From Pseudomonas poae (GTDB taxonomy: Bacteria > Pseudomonadota > Gammaproteobacteria > Pseudomonadales > Pseudomonadaceae): 64,000 nucleotides of DNA. Position 1 is the stretch's first letter. Each line of letters starts with the position of its first letter. Of this stretch, positions 48,804 to 58,804 are shown one piece after another. The notes beneath the pieces are model-generated. The model saw only the letters and a program-made list of their open reading frames with translations. It was not told the origin of the DNA and made no database searches. A program made the position numbers and the translations under genes. The DNA lies in contig CP034537.1 of the NCBI GenBank assembly GCA_004000515.1, positions 4,354,001 to 4,418,000 of the forward strand. Direction: 5' to 3'.

Positions 48804-49885
48804 TTAAGCGACTTGCTTGGACTGCTCGCGTTCGGCGATCAACTGGCGGGTGAGCGGGATCAAGCGTTTGCCGTAGTCAATCGCATCGTTCAGCGGATCA
48901 AACCCACGAATCAGGAACGTGGTAATGCCCAGGTCGTAGTAATCCACCAACGCCTCGGCCACTTGGTCAGCGGTGCCCACCAGCGAGGTGGAGTTGCCTT
49001 GCGCGCCGAGCAAGCCGGCAATCCCGGTCCACAAGCGCTTATCCAACCGCGACCCCTGCGCCGCTGCCGCCAGCAACCGGCGCGAGCCTTCATTCGGCGG
49101 TTCGCGGCGTACAAATCCATGCTTCTCGGCCAGTTCAGTGGCTTGTTGCAGGATGCTGTCGGCGCGCGCCCATGCCAGTTCTTCGGTCTCGGCGAGGATC
49201 GGGCGCAGCGACAGGCTGAAGCGAATCGTGCGCCCATGCTTGGCTGCTTCGGCGCGCACCTGGGTCACAATCTCGCGGACTTGTTCGTAGGTCTCGCCCC
49301 ACAGCGCGTACACATCGGCGTGCTTGCCGGCGACAGCGATAGCGGCGGGGAAGAGCCGCCAAAGTACAACGGAATATGCGGTTGCTGCGGTGACTTCACC
49401 GTCGAATAGGCGCCTTCGACCTGATAGTAAGTGCCCTCGAAATCGAACGGCTGCTCGCTGGTCCATTCCTGGCGCACCACACTCAGGTATTCGTCGGTGC
49501 GGGCATAGCGTTCGTCCTTGCCGATATGGCTGCCGTCGGCGCGCAGTTCGCGATCATCGCCGCCAGTAATGATGTGCACGGCGGTGCGGCCGCCGTTGAA
49601 TACGTCCAGGGTGGTGAACTGGCGTGCGGCCAGGGTCGGCTGGGCAAAACCCGGGCGGTGGGCAATCAGAAATTGCAGCTTCTGGGTCACGCTGGCGGCG
49701 TGGGAGGCGATCAGCGTGCTGTCCGGGCTGTTGGAATGGAAGGCCACCAAGGCGCGGTCGAACCCGGCCTCTTCGTGGGCGCGGGCCACGGTTTCCACGT
49801 AGTCCGGTTGCAGGGTAGGGCCGCTGCGCGGGTGGATCTCGGAGGCGTGGTGGCCGCCGATGTAGCCGATGAATTCAATGCTCAT
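48804..49885 (-). CDS. SsuD-like FMN-dependent alkanesulfonate monooxygenase family protein
   Basis: Repaired length is 360 residues; a C is missing near 49346. Start ATG 49885 gives MSIEFIGYIGGHHASEI. Bacterial-luciferase fold: HEEAGFDRALVAFHSNSPDS, FLIAHRPGFAQPTLAARQF, GGRTAVHIITGGDDRELRAD and FGGSSPAAIAVAGKHADVYA. Close to SsuD/SfnG-type enzymes that cleave alkanesulfonates or sulfones to aldehyde and sulfite using FMNH2 and O2. Its own leader carries the shared motif at 49916. It is divergent from the SsuC/SsuB-type genes at 50143. Confidence 0.88.
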
Positions 49886-49915
49886 GGTCTGTCCTTGTCG
49901 TGTACGGGATGGGCA

Positions 49916-49937
49916 CCTCCACCGGGCAGGGGGTCGG
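49916..49937 (-). promoter_or_regulatory. Shared sulfur-island leader motif, copy 4
   Basis: Sense strand: CCGACCCCCTGCCCGGTGGA then GG, 31 bases before the ATG at 49885. Further upstream an AT-rich block (GGTTAGAACCAAACGGCATT on the sense strand) is reminiscent of those in copies 1 and 2 but less conserved. Confidence 0.58.
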
Positions 49938-50142
49938 CTATTCGCGTCCAAAAGTAGGGGCAGGGGGCGGGGCTGTAAAATGCCGTTTGGTTCTAACCTA
50001 ATTATTAAAATGTTGAATCATTAATTGTTAGATGTATCAGTAATTTGCATCTTGTGTGTATTAGGTTATTCCTGGAAAGACTTTCACAGCTGTTTTTTAT
50101 GCGATTAGCATGGGGTCCAGTCTAGATAAGGAAGCAAGCCTG

Positions 50143-50963
50143 ATGACCGAGACGCTCTTCATCAACAAGCCCGCCGTTCAACTCAAGGCAACACGCAACT
50201 GGCGCACACCCGACGCGCTGTTGCGACTGGTCAGCCCCTGGTGCTGTTGCTGCTCTGGGAGCTGGCCTCGCAGTTGGGCTGGATACCTTCGCGGGTCATC
50301 GCGGCGCCGTCGCAGATCGGCGGCACACTGTGGGCGATGATCGTGTCCGGCGAACTGGGCAAACACCTGCTGGTCTCCCTGCAACGCGCGCTGTTCGGCT
50401 TGGGCATTGGCGTGAGCATTGGTGTGGCGGCAGCGTTGATCAGCGGCTTGTCCCGACGCGGTGAGGTGATCCTCGATTCGCCCATGCAGATGGTGCGCAC
50501 CATTCCGTCCCTGGCGCTGGTGCCGCTGTTTATCCTGTGGTTCGGCATTGGCGAATTCACCAAGATTGCCTTGATTGTCGTGGGCACCACGTTCCCGGTG
50601 TACCTCAACCTGTTCGCCGGCATTCGCAATATCGACCCCAAATTGATCGAAGCCGCCAACACCCTGGGCCTCAACCGCCGAGAGCTGATCTGGCATGTAA
50701 TTTTGCCGGGCTCGTTGCCTTCGTTCTTCGTTGGCCTGCGCTATGCGTTGGGTATCTCCTGGCTGGCCCTGGTGTTTGTCGAGCAGATCAACACCACCGC
50801 CGGCATCGGCTTCCTGGCCAGCGATGCGCGGGACTTCATGCGCACCGACGTGATCGTGATCTGCCTGTTGATCTACAGCGTGCTCGGCCTGCTGATCGAC
50901 GGCCTGATCCGCACCCTCGAACGCTTCGCCCTGGCCTGGCGCCCATCTTTTGTGAGGAACTGA
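50143..50963 (+). CDS. ABC transporter permease, SsuC/TauC type
   Basis: Repaired length is 273 residues; a C4 run near 50236 should be C5, joining LLRLVSP to LVLLLLWELASQLGW. Start ATG 50143 (MTETLFINKPAVQ). About six membrane helices, with the cytoplasmic EAA loop EAANTLGLNRRELIWHVILP, and a long central segment GEVILDSPMQMVRTIPSLAL typical of sulfonate/nitrate permeases. It lies one base upstream of the ATPase gene. No binding protein gene is adjacent. Confidence 0.88.
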
Positions 50964-50964
50964 C

Positions 50965-51762
50965 ATGTCGACACTTGAAGCGCCAGTGCAACTGCGCAAT
51001 GTGGTCCGTCAATTTGGCGAGCAGCGGGTTATCGACGGCCTGGACCTGGACATCGCTCCCGGTGAGTTTGTTGCCTTGCTCGGCGCCAGTGGTTCGGGCA
51101 AGACCACTTTGCTGCGCAGCCTGGCTGGGTTGGACAGCATCGACAGCGGCCAACTGCGCGTGCCCAAGGCGCGGGCGGCGGTGTTTCAGGAACCGCGCCT
51201 GATGCCCTGGAAACGCGCCTGGAAAAACGTAGTGCTGGGCCTGCGTATTCCCGATGCCAAGGCGCGTGCGGTGCAAGCGCTGACCGAAGTTGGCCTGGCC
51301 CATCGCCTCGATGCCTACCCGGCGACCCTGTCCGGCGGCGAAGCTCAACGTGTCGCCCTGGCCCGTGGCCTGGTGCGCGAACCCAAGCTGTTGCTGCTCG
51401 ACGAACCGTTTGCCGCCCTCGACGCCTTGACCCGTATCAAGATGCACCGCCTGATCATCGAGCTGTGGCGCAAGCACACGCCTGCCGTGCTGCTGGTGAC
51501 CCACGACGTGGACGAGGCTATCCTGCTGGCAGACCGCGTGATCGTGTTGGAAAACGGCAAGATTGCCGAGCAACTGAGGATTGACCTGCCGCGCGCGCGA
51601 CACCGGCCAGGAAGGTTTCCAGGCGATTCGTGCGCGGTTGTTGGGGTTGCTTGGGGTGCAGTGGAGGCCGCCGTGGCGCGCTCGGCAGAGGCCAATGTGC
51701 GGCGGTTGCCGGTGACCGAGCACAGCCAGGTGGCGCGATCGGCTTTCAAGGTTGCCATCTAG
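50965..51762 (+). CDS. ABC transporter ATP-binding protein, SsuB/TauB type
   Basis: About 265 residues. Walker A LLGASGSGKTTLLR, Q-loop FQEPRLMPWK (the RLMPW signature of SsuB/TauB proteins), signature LSGGEAQRVALARG, Walker B LLLLDEPFAALD and switch His VTHDVDEA. After LRIDLPRAR the expected continuation DTGQEGFQAIRARLLGLLGV lies in another frame, and the original frame appears to resume at VEAAVARSAE. A pair of compensating indels near 51597 and 51660 is therefore likely, and the last ~40 residues are uncertain. Confidence 0.88.
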   Translation: MSTLEAPVQLRNVVRQFGEQRVIDGLDLDIAPGEFVALLGASGSGKTTLLRSLAGLDSIDSGQLRVPKARAAVFQEPRLMPWKRAWKNVVLGLRIPDAKARAVQALTEVGLAHRLDAYPATLSGGEAQRVALARGLVREPKLLLLDEPFAALDALTRIKMHRLIIELWRKHTPAVLLVTHDVDEAILLADRVIVLENGKIAEQLRIDLPRARHRPGRFPGDSCAVVGVAWGAVEAAVARSAEANVRRLPVTEHSQVARSAFKVAI

Positions 51763-51785
51763 CTTCTACAGCGCAGAACCCGTGG

Positions 51786-52625
51786 TCAATTCAAGGCGAT
51801 GGGCGCCACGGTGCTCTGGAGGGTACCGGCACGGTCCGCCAGGTAACGCGCCGGCGGCTGGCCCACCGCTTTGCGGAACATGGTGATAAACCCGCTGGCG
51901 TTTTCATAACCCAGGTCCAGCGCCACCCGTTGCACACTCTCACCCTTGGCCAACCGTTGCAGTGACAGGATCACATGCAACTGCCGGCGCCAGCGCCCAA
52001 AGCTCAGGCCCAATTCTTCCAGCAACAGGCGGGTCATGCTGCGCTCGCTCATGCCGATGCGCACCGCCCATTGGCTGAGGGTGGCTTTATCCGTCGGATC
52101 GGCCAGCAGGCTGTCGGCCAGGCGCCGCAGCCTGGCGTCTTGCGGCATGGGCAAGTGCAACGCTTCGATGGGCGCAGCGGCCAGTTCATCCAGCAGCGTG
52201 TTGATCAGGCGACCTTGTGCGCCATGCTCTTCATACAGCAGCGGGAAGCTCACCGCTTTGCTGATCAGCTCATGCAGCAGTCCCGACACCGCCAGGGTGC
52301 AGCATTGCGCGGGCAGGGCGCTGGCGGCGTCGGGATCGATCAGCAGGCAATACACCTCCGCCTCCCCGGAGCCGCGCGCCGCATGGGCCGTGCCGCCGGG
52401 AATCCACAGTGCGCACTGCGGCGGCACGATCCAGATACCGGCCTCGATTTCACAGTGGATGACCCCGCGCAGGGTGTACATCAGCTGGCCCTTGCGATGG
52501 GCGTGGGGCGTGTGCTCCCAGGTGTCCGAGGTGCTGCTGGCGCCCACGGCCACCACGGCGCGCGGAAACACATCGGCATCCTTGGCCATAAGCGGGTCGT
52601 GCAGATCAAGGCGGTGGTGCTTCAT
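51786..52625 (-). CDS. AraC-family transcriptional regulator (cupin N-terminal domain)
   Basis: 279 residues from ATG 52625 (MKHHRLDLHDPLMAKDADVF). The N-terminal cupin-type ligand domain (WEHTPHAHRKGQLMYTLRGV, WIPGGTAHAARGSGE) is typical of the YdeC-like AraC subgroup. The C-terminal HTH reads LSQWAVRIGMSERSMTRLLL and VQRVALDLGYENASGFITMF followed by GQPPARYL. It converges with the ATPase gene and is divergent from the hypothetical gene at 52736. Confidence 0.88.
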   Translation of the reverse strand: MKHHRLDLHDPLMAKDADVFPRAVVAVGASSTSDTWEHTPHAHRKGQLMYTLRGVIHCEIEAGIWIVPPQCALWIPGGTAHAARGSGEAEVYCLLIDPDAASALPAQCCTLAVSGLLHELISKAVSFPLLYEEHGAQGRLINTLLDELAAAPIEALHLPMPQDARLRRLADSLLADPTDKATLSQWAVRIGMSERSMTRLLLEELGLSFGRWRRQLHVILSLQRLAKGESVQRVALDLGYENASGFITMFRKAVGQPPARYLADRAGTLQSTVAPIALN

Positions 52626-52735
52626 GGCGGCGTTAGCAACTTGGCTGAATTGCGAAATAGTCTGGCTATTTTGTGCAATGCCGTCCAGTGGCTGGGTCAC
52701 TATAGTGAGATCCACTCTCAACAAGGAGCTCTGCC

Positions 52736-53146
52736 ATGCGACTCGACAGTTCAACTTTTCCTGTGGTGAAAATCGTCTTCGACGCCCCGAACGAAGGTGG
52801 CGCGGAGGATGCTTTCCGGGTGTTTGAAAACCTGCTGGCGCGCCAGCAAGCGTTCCTGCTGCTGCATGAAAAAGGCGTGGATGAAAACAACCACGAGCAC
52901 TCCCATGAAGAGCGCAAGCAAGCGTCGATCTGGATGAAGAAGAACAAGCAGGCACTGCGAACCTACGTCCGCGGCATGATCCAGGTGGAACCCAGTGCGG
53001 CGCAGCGCCTGGCGCTCAGGCCATTTGCCGAGATGTTTGGCAAGGCCTGGGGTTATCCATTGCTGGTGGTGGAATCCAGGGACCGCGCCTGGGCGCTGGC
53101 GCGGGATGTGCTGGATGAGCAGGTGTCGGATGTGGCGCAGTTCTGA
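52736..53146 (+). CDS. Conserved hypothetical protein, 136 residues
   Basis: I do not recognise a functional family. It is a soluble, charged protein with no signal peptide or membrane segment. The middle is a hydrophilic stretch rich in His, Glu and Lys (ENNHEHSHEERKQASIW), and the ends have an alpha/beta pattern (VVKIVFDAPNEGGAEDAFRV; YPLLVVESRDRAWALARDVL). AAGGAGCTCTGCCATG gives a good ribosome binding site. Divergent from the AraC gene by ~110 bases, so a regulator-target relation is plausible. Confidence 0.75.
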   Translation: MRLDSSTFPVVKIVFDAPNEGGAEDAFRVFENLLARQQAFLLLHEKGVDENNHEHSHEERKQASIWMKKNKQALRTYVRGMIQVEPSAAQRLALRPFAEMFGKAWGYPLLVVESRDRAWALARDVLDEQVSDVAQF

Positions 53147-53159
53147 GCCGTGCTGTTAT

Positions 53160-53186
53160 CCCTTGTGGGAGCAGGCTCCCACATTG
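53160..53186. repeat. Short REP-derived hairpin
   Basis: TGTGGGAGC and GCTCCCACA arms with almost no loop; a shortened REP between the hypothetical and glutaminase genes. Confidence 0.6.
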
Positions 53187-53245
53187 GGATTACGGCGCCT
53201 ATTGAAGTATGCTCCGCGCCCCGCTTATTACCCATTCAATACCAC

Positions 53246-54169
53246 ATGACCGGACAAGACATGCAGGCGCTGCTGGAGTCGATCCTTGACGAAGTTCGTC
53301 CACTGATCGGCCTCGGCAAAGTCGCCGATTACATCCCCGCATTGGCCGACGTGCCCGCCAACCAATTGGGTATCGCGGTCTATGGCAATGACGGCTCCGC
53401 CTACTGCGCAGGCGACGCCGATACGCTGTTCTCGGTGCAGAGCATTTCCAAGGTGTTCAGCCTGGTGCAGGCCATCGACCACGGTGGCGAAAGCATCTGG
53501 GAGCGCCTGGGCCATGAGCCTTCAGGGCAGCCCTTCAACTCGCTGGTGCAGCTGGAATTCGAACGCGGTCGCCCGCGCAATCCATTCATCAACGCCGGTG
53601 CGCTGGTGATCTGCGACATCAACCAATCACGTTTTGCCGTGCCGATCCTGTCAATGCGCGATTTTGTGCGGCGCCTGTCGGGTAACCCGCAGATCCTGGT
53701 CAACAGCATCGTCGCCGAATCGGAGGCCCAACACGGCGCGCGCAATGCAGCCATGGCCTACTTGATGAAATCCTTCGGCAATTTCCACAACGACGTGGAC
53801 GCGGTGCTGCACAGCTACTTCAACTACTGCGCGCTGCAGATGAGCTGCCTGGATTTGGCCAAGGCGTTCAGCTTCCTGGCCAACGAAGGCGTAAGTGCCC
53901 ACAGCGGCGAGCAGATCCTGACGGCGCGTCAGACCAAGCAGGTCAACTCGATCATGGCCACCAGCGGGCTGTATGACGAAGCGGGCAACTTTGCGTATCG
54001 CGTGGGGCTTCCGGGCAAGAGCGGTGTGGGCGGCGGGATCGTCGCGGTGGTGCCGGGGCAATTTACGGTGTGCGTGTGGTCGCCGGAATTGAATGCGGCG
54101 GGTAACTCGCTGGCGGGGATCAAGGCGTTGGAGTTGTTGAGTGAGCGGATTGGGTGGTCGGTGTTTTGA
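53246..54169 (+). CDS. glsA: Glutaminase (GlsA family)
   Basis: A 307-residue intact protein of family length. The beta-lactamase-like fold has the catalytic Ser-x-x-Lys in [52 protein letters not shown] and [20 protein letters not shown]. It hydrolyses L-glutamine to glutamate and ammonia in the cytoplasm. Start ATG 53246 ([20 protein letters not shown]) matches family N-termini; upstream in-frame codons come from the REP hairpin and are not expected to be translated. Confidence 0.95.
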   Translation: MTGQDMQALLESILDEVRPLIGLGKVADYIPALADVPANQLGIAVYGNDGSAYCAGDADTLFSVQSISKVFSLVQAIDHGGESIWERLGHEPSGQPFNSLVQLEFERGRPRNPFINAGALVICDINQSRFAVPILSMRDFVRRLSGNPQILVNSIVAESEAQHGARNAAMAYLMKSFGNFHNDVDAVLHSYFNYCALQMSCLDLAKAFSFLANEGVSAHSGEQILTARQTKQVNSIMATSGLYDEAGNFAYRVGLPGKSGVGGGIVAVVPGQFTVCVWSPELNAAGNSLAGIKALELLSERIGWSVF

Positions 54170-54175
54170 CGGGCC

Positions 54176-54204
54176 GGGGATTTAGGGATCACGCCCTAAA
54201 TCCC
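54176..54204. terminator. Bidirectional terminator-like hairpin
   Basis: GGGGATTTAGGG and CCCTAAATCCCC form a 12-bp stem with a short loop between the convergent glutaminase and SDR genes. Confidence 0.7.
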
Positions 54205-54227
54205 CTGGAGATCCACCCCGTCGATGA

Positions 54228-55054
54228 TCAGTCCATCTCCGTACTCAGCGCTACCGTCTGCTGGCGCTCCAGCGCCGCCAACCGTTCAGTCAACGCTGCA
54301 TGCACGCGCTCGTAGGCGCCGCTGCCCAGCAACAAACGCTTGGGCGCCTGGCTTACTGCGGCCACGTCCAGCATGGCCTTGGCCATTTTCACCGGGTCGC
54401 CGGTCGTCGCAAACTCGCCACTGGCCACGGCTCTGCGCACATCGCCGGCAGGCGTGTGCTCATATGCGGCCATGGGGGAGGGCTGACCAGTGCGGCACCA
54501 AAGTTGGTGTGAGTCGGGCCGGGTTCGACCAGTGTGAACTCGATACCGAACGGCGCCACCTCTTGGGCGACCGATTCAACAAACCCTTCAATCGCCCATT
54601 TGCTGGCGTGGTACAGACTGAAATTCGGATAAGCCAACTGCCCGCCCTCCGATGAAACCTGCAGCACCCGGCCGCCGCCTTGTTCACGCAGAAACGGCAG
54701 GCACGCACGGATCACCTGGATCGAACCCACCAGGTTGGTGTGCAGCTGTTGGTCGATCTGTTCGTCGCTGACTTCCTCTGCCGCGCCGAACAGCGCATAG
54801 CCTGCGTTGCTGACCACTACATCGATACGCCCCAACTCGGTGAAGGCTTGCCCCATTACGCGGCGGATTGCCGGTGTGTCGGTCACATCCAGCTGCGCCA
54901 ACCAGAGCTGGTCGGGGTAACGGGCCTTCAGTTCGTCCAGGGTCTCGGGTTTGCGCAACGTCGCGGCCACGCGGTCGCCGCGTTCAAGCAATTGTTCTAC
55001 AAGGGCTTTGCCGATGCCCGATGAGCTGCCGGTGACCAGCCAGGTGGTGTTCAT
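54228..55054 (-). CDS. Short-chain dehydrogenase/reductase
   Basis: Repaired length is 275 residues; one base is missing near 54475. Start ATG 55054. Cofactor motif TWLVTGSSSGIGKALVEQLL, structural VVSNAGYALFG, catalytic Ser in LQVSSEGGQ, and Tyr-x-x-x-Lys in SLYHASKWAIEGF. The C-terminal part (GDPVKMAKAMLDVAAV, PKRLLLGSGAYERV) is typical of SDR family oxidoreductases of unknown substrate. Divergent from the LysR gene at 55165, which is its likely regulator. Confidence 0.88.
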
Positions 55055-55164
55055 GGATAAATGCCTCTGCGAGCCGCCGGGGTGGCGAACACCGCACACA
55101 CCGTACTCCGTGAATACTGCTGCTACTATCGGTTCAATTCTGCATGAATCAGTGAAAATTACCC

Positions 55165-56069
55165 ATGAATAAAGCGCCGCTGTCCCTCGCCGAACTCAAT
55201 GCCTTGATGCTGATTGTGACCCATCGCAGCTTTCGCAAAGCCGCTGATGAACTGGGGCTGTCGGCTTCGACGTTGAGCCATATGATGCGCACGCTTGAGG
55301 CAAACCTGGGGTGCGACTGCTTAACCGTACCACCCGCAGCGTGGCGCCGACGCCGGCGGGCGAGCGTTTGGTGACGCGTATGGCGCCGTTGTTGCGCGAG
55401 TTCGAATTGGCGCTGGAGGAGGTCAACGTGTTCCGTGACTTGCCCAGCGGCAGCCTGCGTATCAATGCGAGCGAACCGGCGGCGCGGATATTGATGGAGG
55501 CGATACTGCCGCAGTTCCTGGCGCGCTTTCCGCAAATGAGCGTCGACCTGGTCACCGATGGCCGCCTGGTGGATATCGTCGCCGAAGGCTTCGATGCCGG
55601 CATTCGCTTGGGCGAGTCAGTGCCCCAAGACATGATCGCGGTGGCGTTGGGGCCACCGATGCGCTTCATCACCGTAGCGTCGCCGGGTTATCTGGAACAA
55701 CATCCTGCCCCGTCGACGCCGGACGATTTACAGCGGCACCGGTGCATTGCTTTTCGCATGCCCAGCGGTAAACCCTACCGCTGGGAGTTCGAGAAACGCG
55801 GGCAGTCGCTGACGGTGAACACCTCGGGAAACCTCACGCTGGATAACGTCGAAATCATGGCGGACGCTGCCGTACGTGGCCTGGGTATCGCCTACGTGCC
55901 GGAGCACACCGTGGCGCAGCACTTGAAGGCCAAGCGGTTGGTCAGCGTGCTGGAGGATTGGTGCCCGCCGGGGCCGGGGTTGTTTCTGTACTACCCGGGG
56001 CACCGCCATGTGCCCATTGGGTTACGCGCGTTTATCGAGGTGGTACGGGAGATCGCTGATGTTGGGTGA
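55165..56069 (+). CDS. LysR-family transcriptional regulator
   Basis: Repaired length is 301 residues; a G4 run near 55311 should be G5, joining RTLEANLG to VRLLNRTTRSVAPT. HTH: LNALMLIVTHRSFRKAADEL and LSASTLSHMMRTLEANLG. Effector domain: GSLRINASEPAARILMEAIL, EGFDAGIRLGESVPQDM and VRGLGIAYVPEHTV. The 110-base gap to the divergent SDR gene should hold the operator. Confidence 0.87.
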
Positions 56070-56219
56070 CGTTACCGTTGTGCGGTCTAGCGGGAGCCAG
56101 CGGCCACGGTGCCGTAACGGCTTGCCAGCGAATTCGGCCATATTCCTGTAGTGAGCGGGCTTGCCCCGCGCGGCGTTGTGTCAGATAAGCGTGGAGTGCC
56201 TGACACGCCGCCGCGCGGG

Positions 56220-57498
56220 TGTAGAACCGTAGACATCCTTTACATCTGAAACCGGAGACATCGTTTACACATTTGAAGCTTGGACGCGGCTCATTCCTCG
56301 TCCAAGCCTCCCCAGGGGATAATCACACAGGTAAAGATCCCAAACATCTTCTTCAACTTCCTTGAGCGCAATCCGTTCTCCTGATAGTGCTTCGCTAACA
56401 AACACCAACTTTCCTTTCCACATGATCGAGCCGTTTTTCCTTACGCTTCGTACTTTCATTTCCGCCGCATATTCCACATCCGGCAAGCATCCTGGATAAG
56501 GTCGATTAGACGGCACATACAGCTCTCCTGGGCGCTTCATGCCGAGCGCCTCGTGGGGGCGTATGTAATTGAATTCATGTCGAAAGTGCTCTAGAAAAAG
56601 CTGCTGCTCAACCAGGTTTTTCCCAATCGGTAGCTCTAACTTCATACTGCGATGCATCCGTTCATGCCGGCCATTTTGGTCCGGTCTTCCCGGCATGGTT
56701 CGCTCCGGATATATACCCAAACGGATCCACCAAACGGCCAGTGTGGACATTCTTGCCAGGCCTGGAGACGCAAAAGGAACGCCGTTGTCAGACCGAATGA
56801 CTTCAGGCATTCCGTACTCATGGAAAAGCCTCTCAAATGCTTGTTTTACAGGCTTGGTCATGATCCTGGAGTGAGCTCTGCACGCCAAAAATCATACGAG
56901 AGGCATGGTCTGTAACGGTTAAGGGATAGCACATATGGGCGTTGAGCATCTTGAACTGCCCTTTGTAGTCAGCGCACCACGTATTGTTGGGCTCGTTGGC
57001 TTCGCGCATTTCCCTGTGACCGGTACTGTGCCGTCGTTTGAAGCGTCGTTTTTGACCAGCCCAAGACGGTCAAGCCATTGGCCTGCCGTGCTTGGAGATG
57101 GCCAGGCGACCGACGAATCATCGATTCCTAATAGCCTGACAAGCTTCTTCGGCCCCCATTCATAGTGGGCTTCTTTCATCGCCACTATGCGAGCCAAGAT
57201 CTCATCGTCAGTCTTGTTTGGGCTGTTATGGGGTCGTCGAGATAGCTCTGCCAACGACTTTAAATCTCCTTCAACGTGACGGGAGATCCATTTATCTACA
57301 GTCGGTCGACTGACGCCGAAGCGCCGAGCTAACTGGCTTTTGGTGAAGTCACCAGAAAGCCAGTCGATGACCAGTTTGATTCGTTGATCCATGGGAGACT
57401 CTTGGTTCCAGGGCATGATCAGTTACCTCCTGATCATGCGTAATAACCTGTAAACCATGTCCCCGGTTAGAAATGTAAACGATGTCCCCGGTCTGTAC
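56220..57498 (-). mobile_element. IS481-family insertion sequence
   Basis: About 1279 bp with a single transposase gene on the minus strand. The ends are imperfect inverted repeats: left TGTAGAACCGTAGACATC, right (complement) GTACAGACCGGGGACATC. Each end carries a second internal copy of the unit ACCGGRGACATSGTTTACA (the S being C or G), probably transposase-binding sites. CGGG at 56216-56219 and 57499-57502 is a likely 4-bp target duplication. Family assigned from the transposase. Confidence 0.85.
56265..57392 (-). CDS. IS481-family transposase
   Basis: Repaired length is 375 residues. An A5 run near 57048 should be A6, and a T5 run near 56892 (minus-strand sense) should be T4; they cancel. 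The N-terminal HTH reads GDFTKSQLARRFGVSRPTVD. The DDE core has WCADYKGQFKMLN (first Asp), VIRSDNGVPFAS (second Asp) and GRPDQNGRHERMHR (Glu). It is probably functional once the reading errors are removed. Start ATG 57392, with an in-frame ATG 24 bases upstream. Confidence 0.88.
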
Positions 57499-57535
57499 CG
57501 GGGCAAGCCCGCTCACTACAGAAATCGTGGCGAGG

Positions 57536-58804
57536 TCAGCTCACGTTGAGTCGATCCAACAGGCTATACCACGCCACCCCTGCGCCGATGTAAAAGCGTT
57601 GCAATCCATGCATCGGCAAGCGCTGCAACGGTGTGACCGGGTAGGCGAAGTCGGCCTCTCTGTCGCACAAGCGCGCGGCCAGTTGCTGGCCTAGGCTGGT
57701 ACACAACGCGATGCCGCGACCATTGCAACCCAACGCCAACGTAAGCCCCGGCGCTGGTTCGTGCACATGGGGCATGAAGTCCCGCGTAATCGCGATGCGC
57801 CCGGCCCAGCGGTACTCAAATTCCAACGGGCCCAATTGGGGGAACAGCAGCGCCAACGATCGTTCAAGGTGGGCGAAGTCCGCAGGCGCAGTGGGGTCGT
57901 TGAACAGCCCGCGCCCGCCCATCAACAAACGGCCGTGGCTGTCTTTACGAAAATACAGCAGCAGGCGTTGTGCGGTGGAAACGGTTTCCTGGCCTGGCAA
58001 AATGCTCTCGGCGACACGTCCACTCAAAGGCTTGGTCGCGACGATAAAACTGTTGGCTGCCAGGATGCTCTGGGCCATGCCCGGCCACAGGTTGCCGCTG
58101 TAGCCATTGGTGGCCAACACTACTTGATCAGCACTCACATGCGCGCCATTTGCGGTCGTCAGTTGCCAGCCCGAACCCTGGCGCTGCAACCCGGTCACCG
58201 CACTTTGTCCATGAATCTGCACGCCCGCTGCCAACGCCGCTGCCACCAGCCCACGGGCATACGCCAACGGTTGAATCGCCCCGGCACGGCCATCCAGCCA
58301 GCCGCCGGCAAACGAAGAGCTGCCCATGCGCGAGGCCACGGCGTTAGCATCCAGTCGTTGCACGGGAACGCCGCGCCGGGCCCACTGCTCGGCGCGCGCG
58401 TGTAGCCCTGCCACGCCTTTTTCGGTGTACGACACCTGCATCCAACCCTTGCGCACCGGTGCGCAATCGATGCGGTGGCGTTCGATCAAGTTGAACACCA
58501 GGTCCGCCGAATTCGACACCGTCGAGATCAACGGCTCCGCACGCTGCGGCCCATACATGTGCACCAGTTGCTGCGGGTCATATTTGAGCGTTGGATTGAC
58601 CTGCCCACCATTGCGTCCGGACGCGCCCCAGCCCGGCTCATTCGCTTCCAATACACACACGCTCACGCCGCGCTCGGCCAAGTGCAGCGCCGTCGATAAA
58701 CCGGTATAGCCGGCGCCGACAATTGCCACGTCCACTTTCACCGATTCCCGCAGCGCAGGTGTTGGCACCGCTGCCGGTGCGGTGGCCGACCATAACGACT
58801 TCAT
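57536..58804 (-). CDS. FAD-dependent oxidoreductase, OrdL/PuuB-like (DAO family)
   Basis: A 422-residue intact protein. FAD-binding [20 protein letters not shown] and [19 protein letters not shown] are the signature of gamma-glutamylputrescine oxidase-type enzymes, with [37 protein letters not shown] and the C-terminal [20 protein letters not shown]. Predicted to oxidise an amine or amino acid, releasing aldehyde or keto acid, ammonia and H2O2. The start ATG 58804 overlaps the ATPase stop, making it the last gene of the amino-acid ABC transporter operon, so it likely degrades the imported compound. Confidence 0.9.
   Translation of the reverse strand: MKSLWSATAPAAVPTPALRESVKVDVAIVGAGYTGLSTALHLAERGVSVCVLEANEPGWGASGRNGGQVNPTLKYDPQQLVHMYGPQRAEPLISTVSNSADLVFNLIERHRIDCAPVRKGWMQVSYTEKGVAGLHARAEQWARRGVPVQRLDANAVASRMGSSSFAGGWLDGRAGAIQPLAYARGLVAAALAAGVQIHGQSAVTGLQRQGSGWQLTTANGAHVSADQVVLATNGYSGNLWPGMAQSILAANSFIVATKPLSGRVAESILPGQETVSTAQRLLLYFRKDSHGRLLMGGRGLFNDPTAPADFAHLERSLALLFPQLGPLEFEYRWAGRIAITRDFMPHVHEPAPGLTLALGCNGRGIALCTSLGQQLAARLCDREADFAYPVTPLQRLPMHGLQRFYIGAGVAWYSLLDRLNVS

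Larger units (their letters stand above)
56147..57520. repeat. REP palindrome interrupted by an insertion sequence
   Basis: The left arm TGTAGTGAGCGGGCTTGCCC starts at 56147 and the right arm GGGCAAGCCCGCTCACTACA ends at 57520, with inner arms GCGTGGAGTGCCTGACAC-type at 56170-56210. Removing 56220-57498 and one CGGG copy restores a continuous palindrome like those at 2166 and 47565. Confidence 0.82.

Noticed and set aside
51598..51762. ATPase C-terminal tail taken at face value
   Set aside because: Family members continue as DTGQEGFQAIRARLLGLLG-like sequence, which is found here in a different frame; two compensating indels are probable, so no special meaning is given to the odd tail.
73..57392. 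About 30 genes looking like pseudogenes because of frameshifts
   Set aside because: The indels are often in homopolymers, often cancel each other, hit nearly every second gene including the transposase, and each leaves a normal full-length protein when undone. Sequencing error is the simpler explanation.
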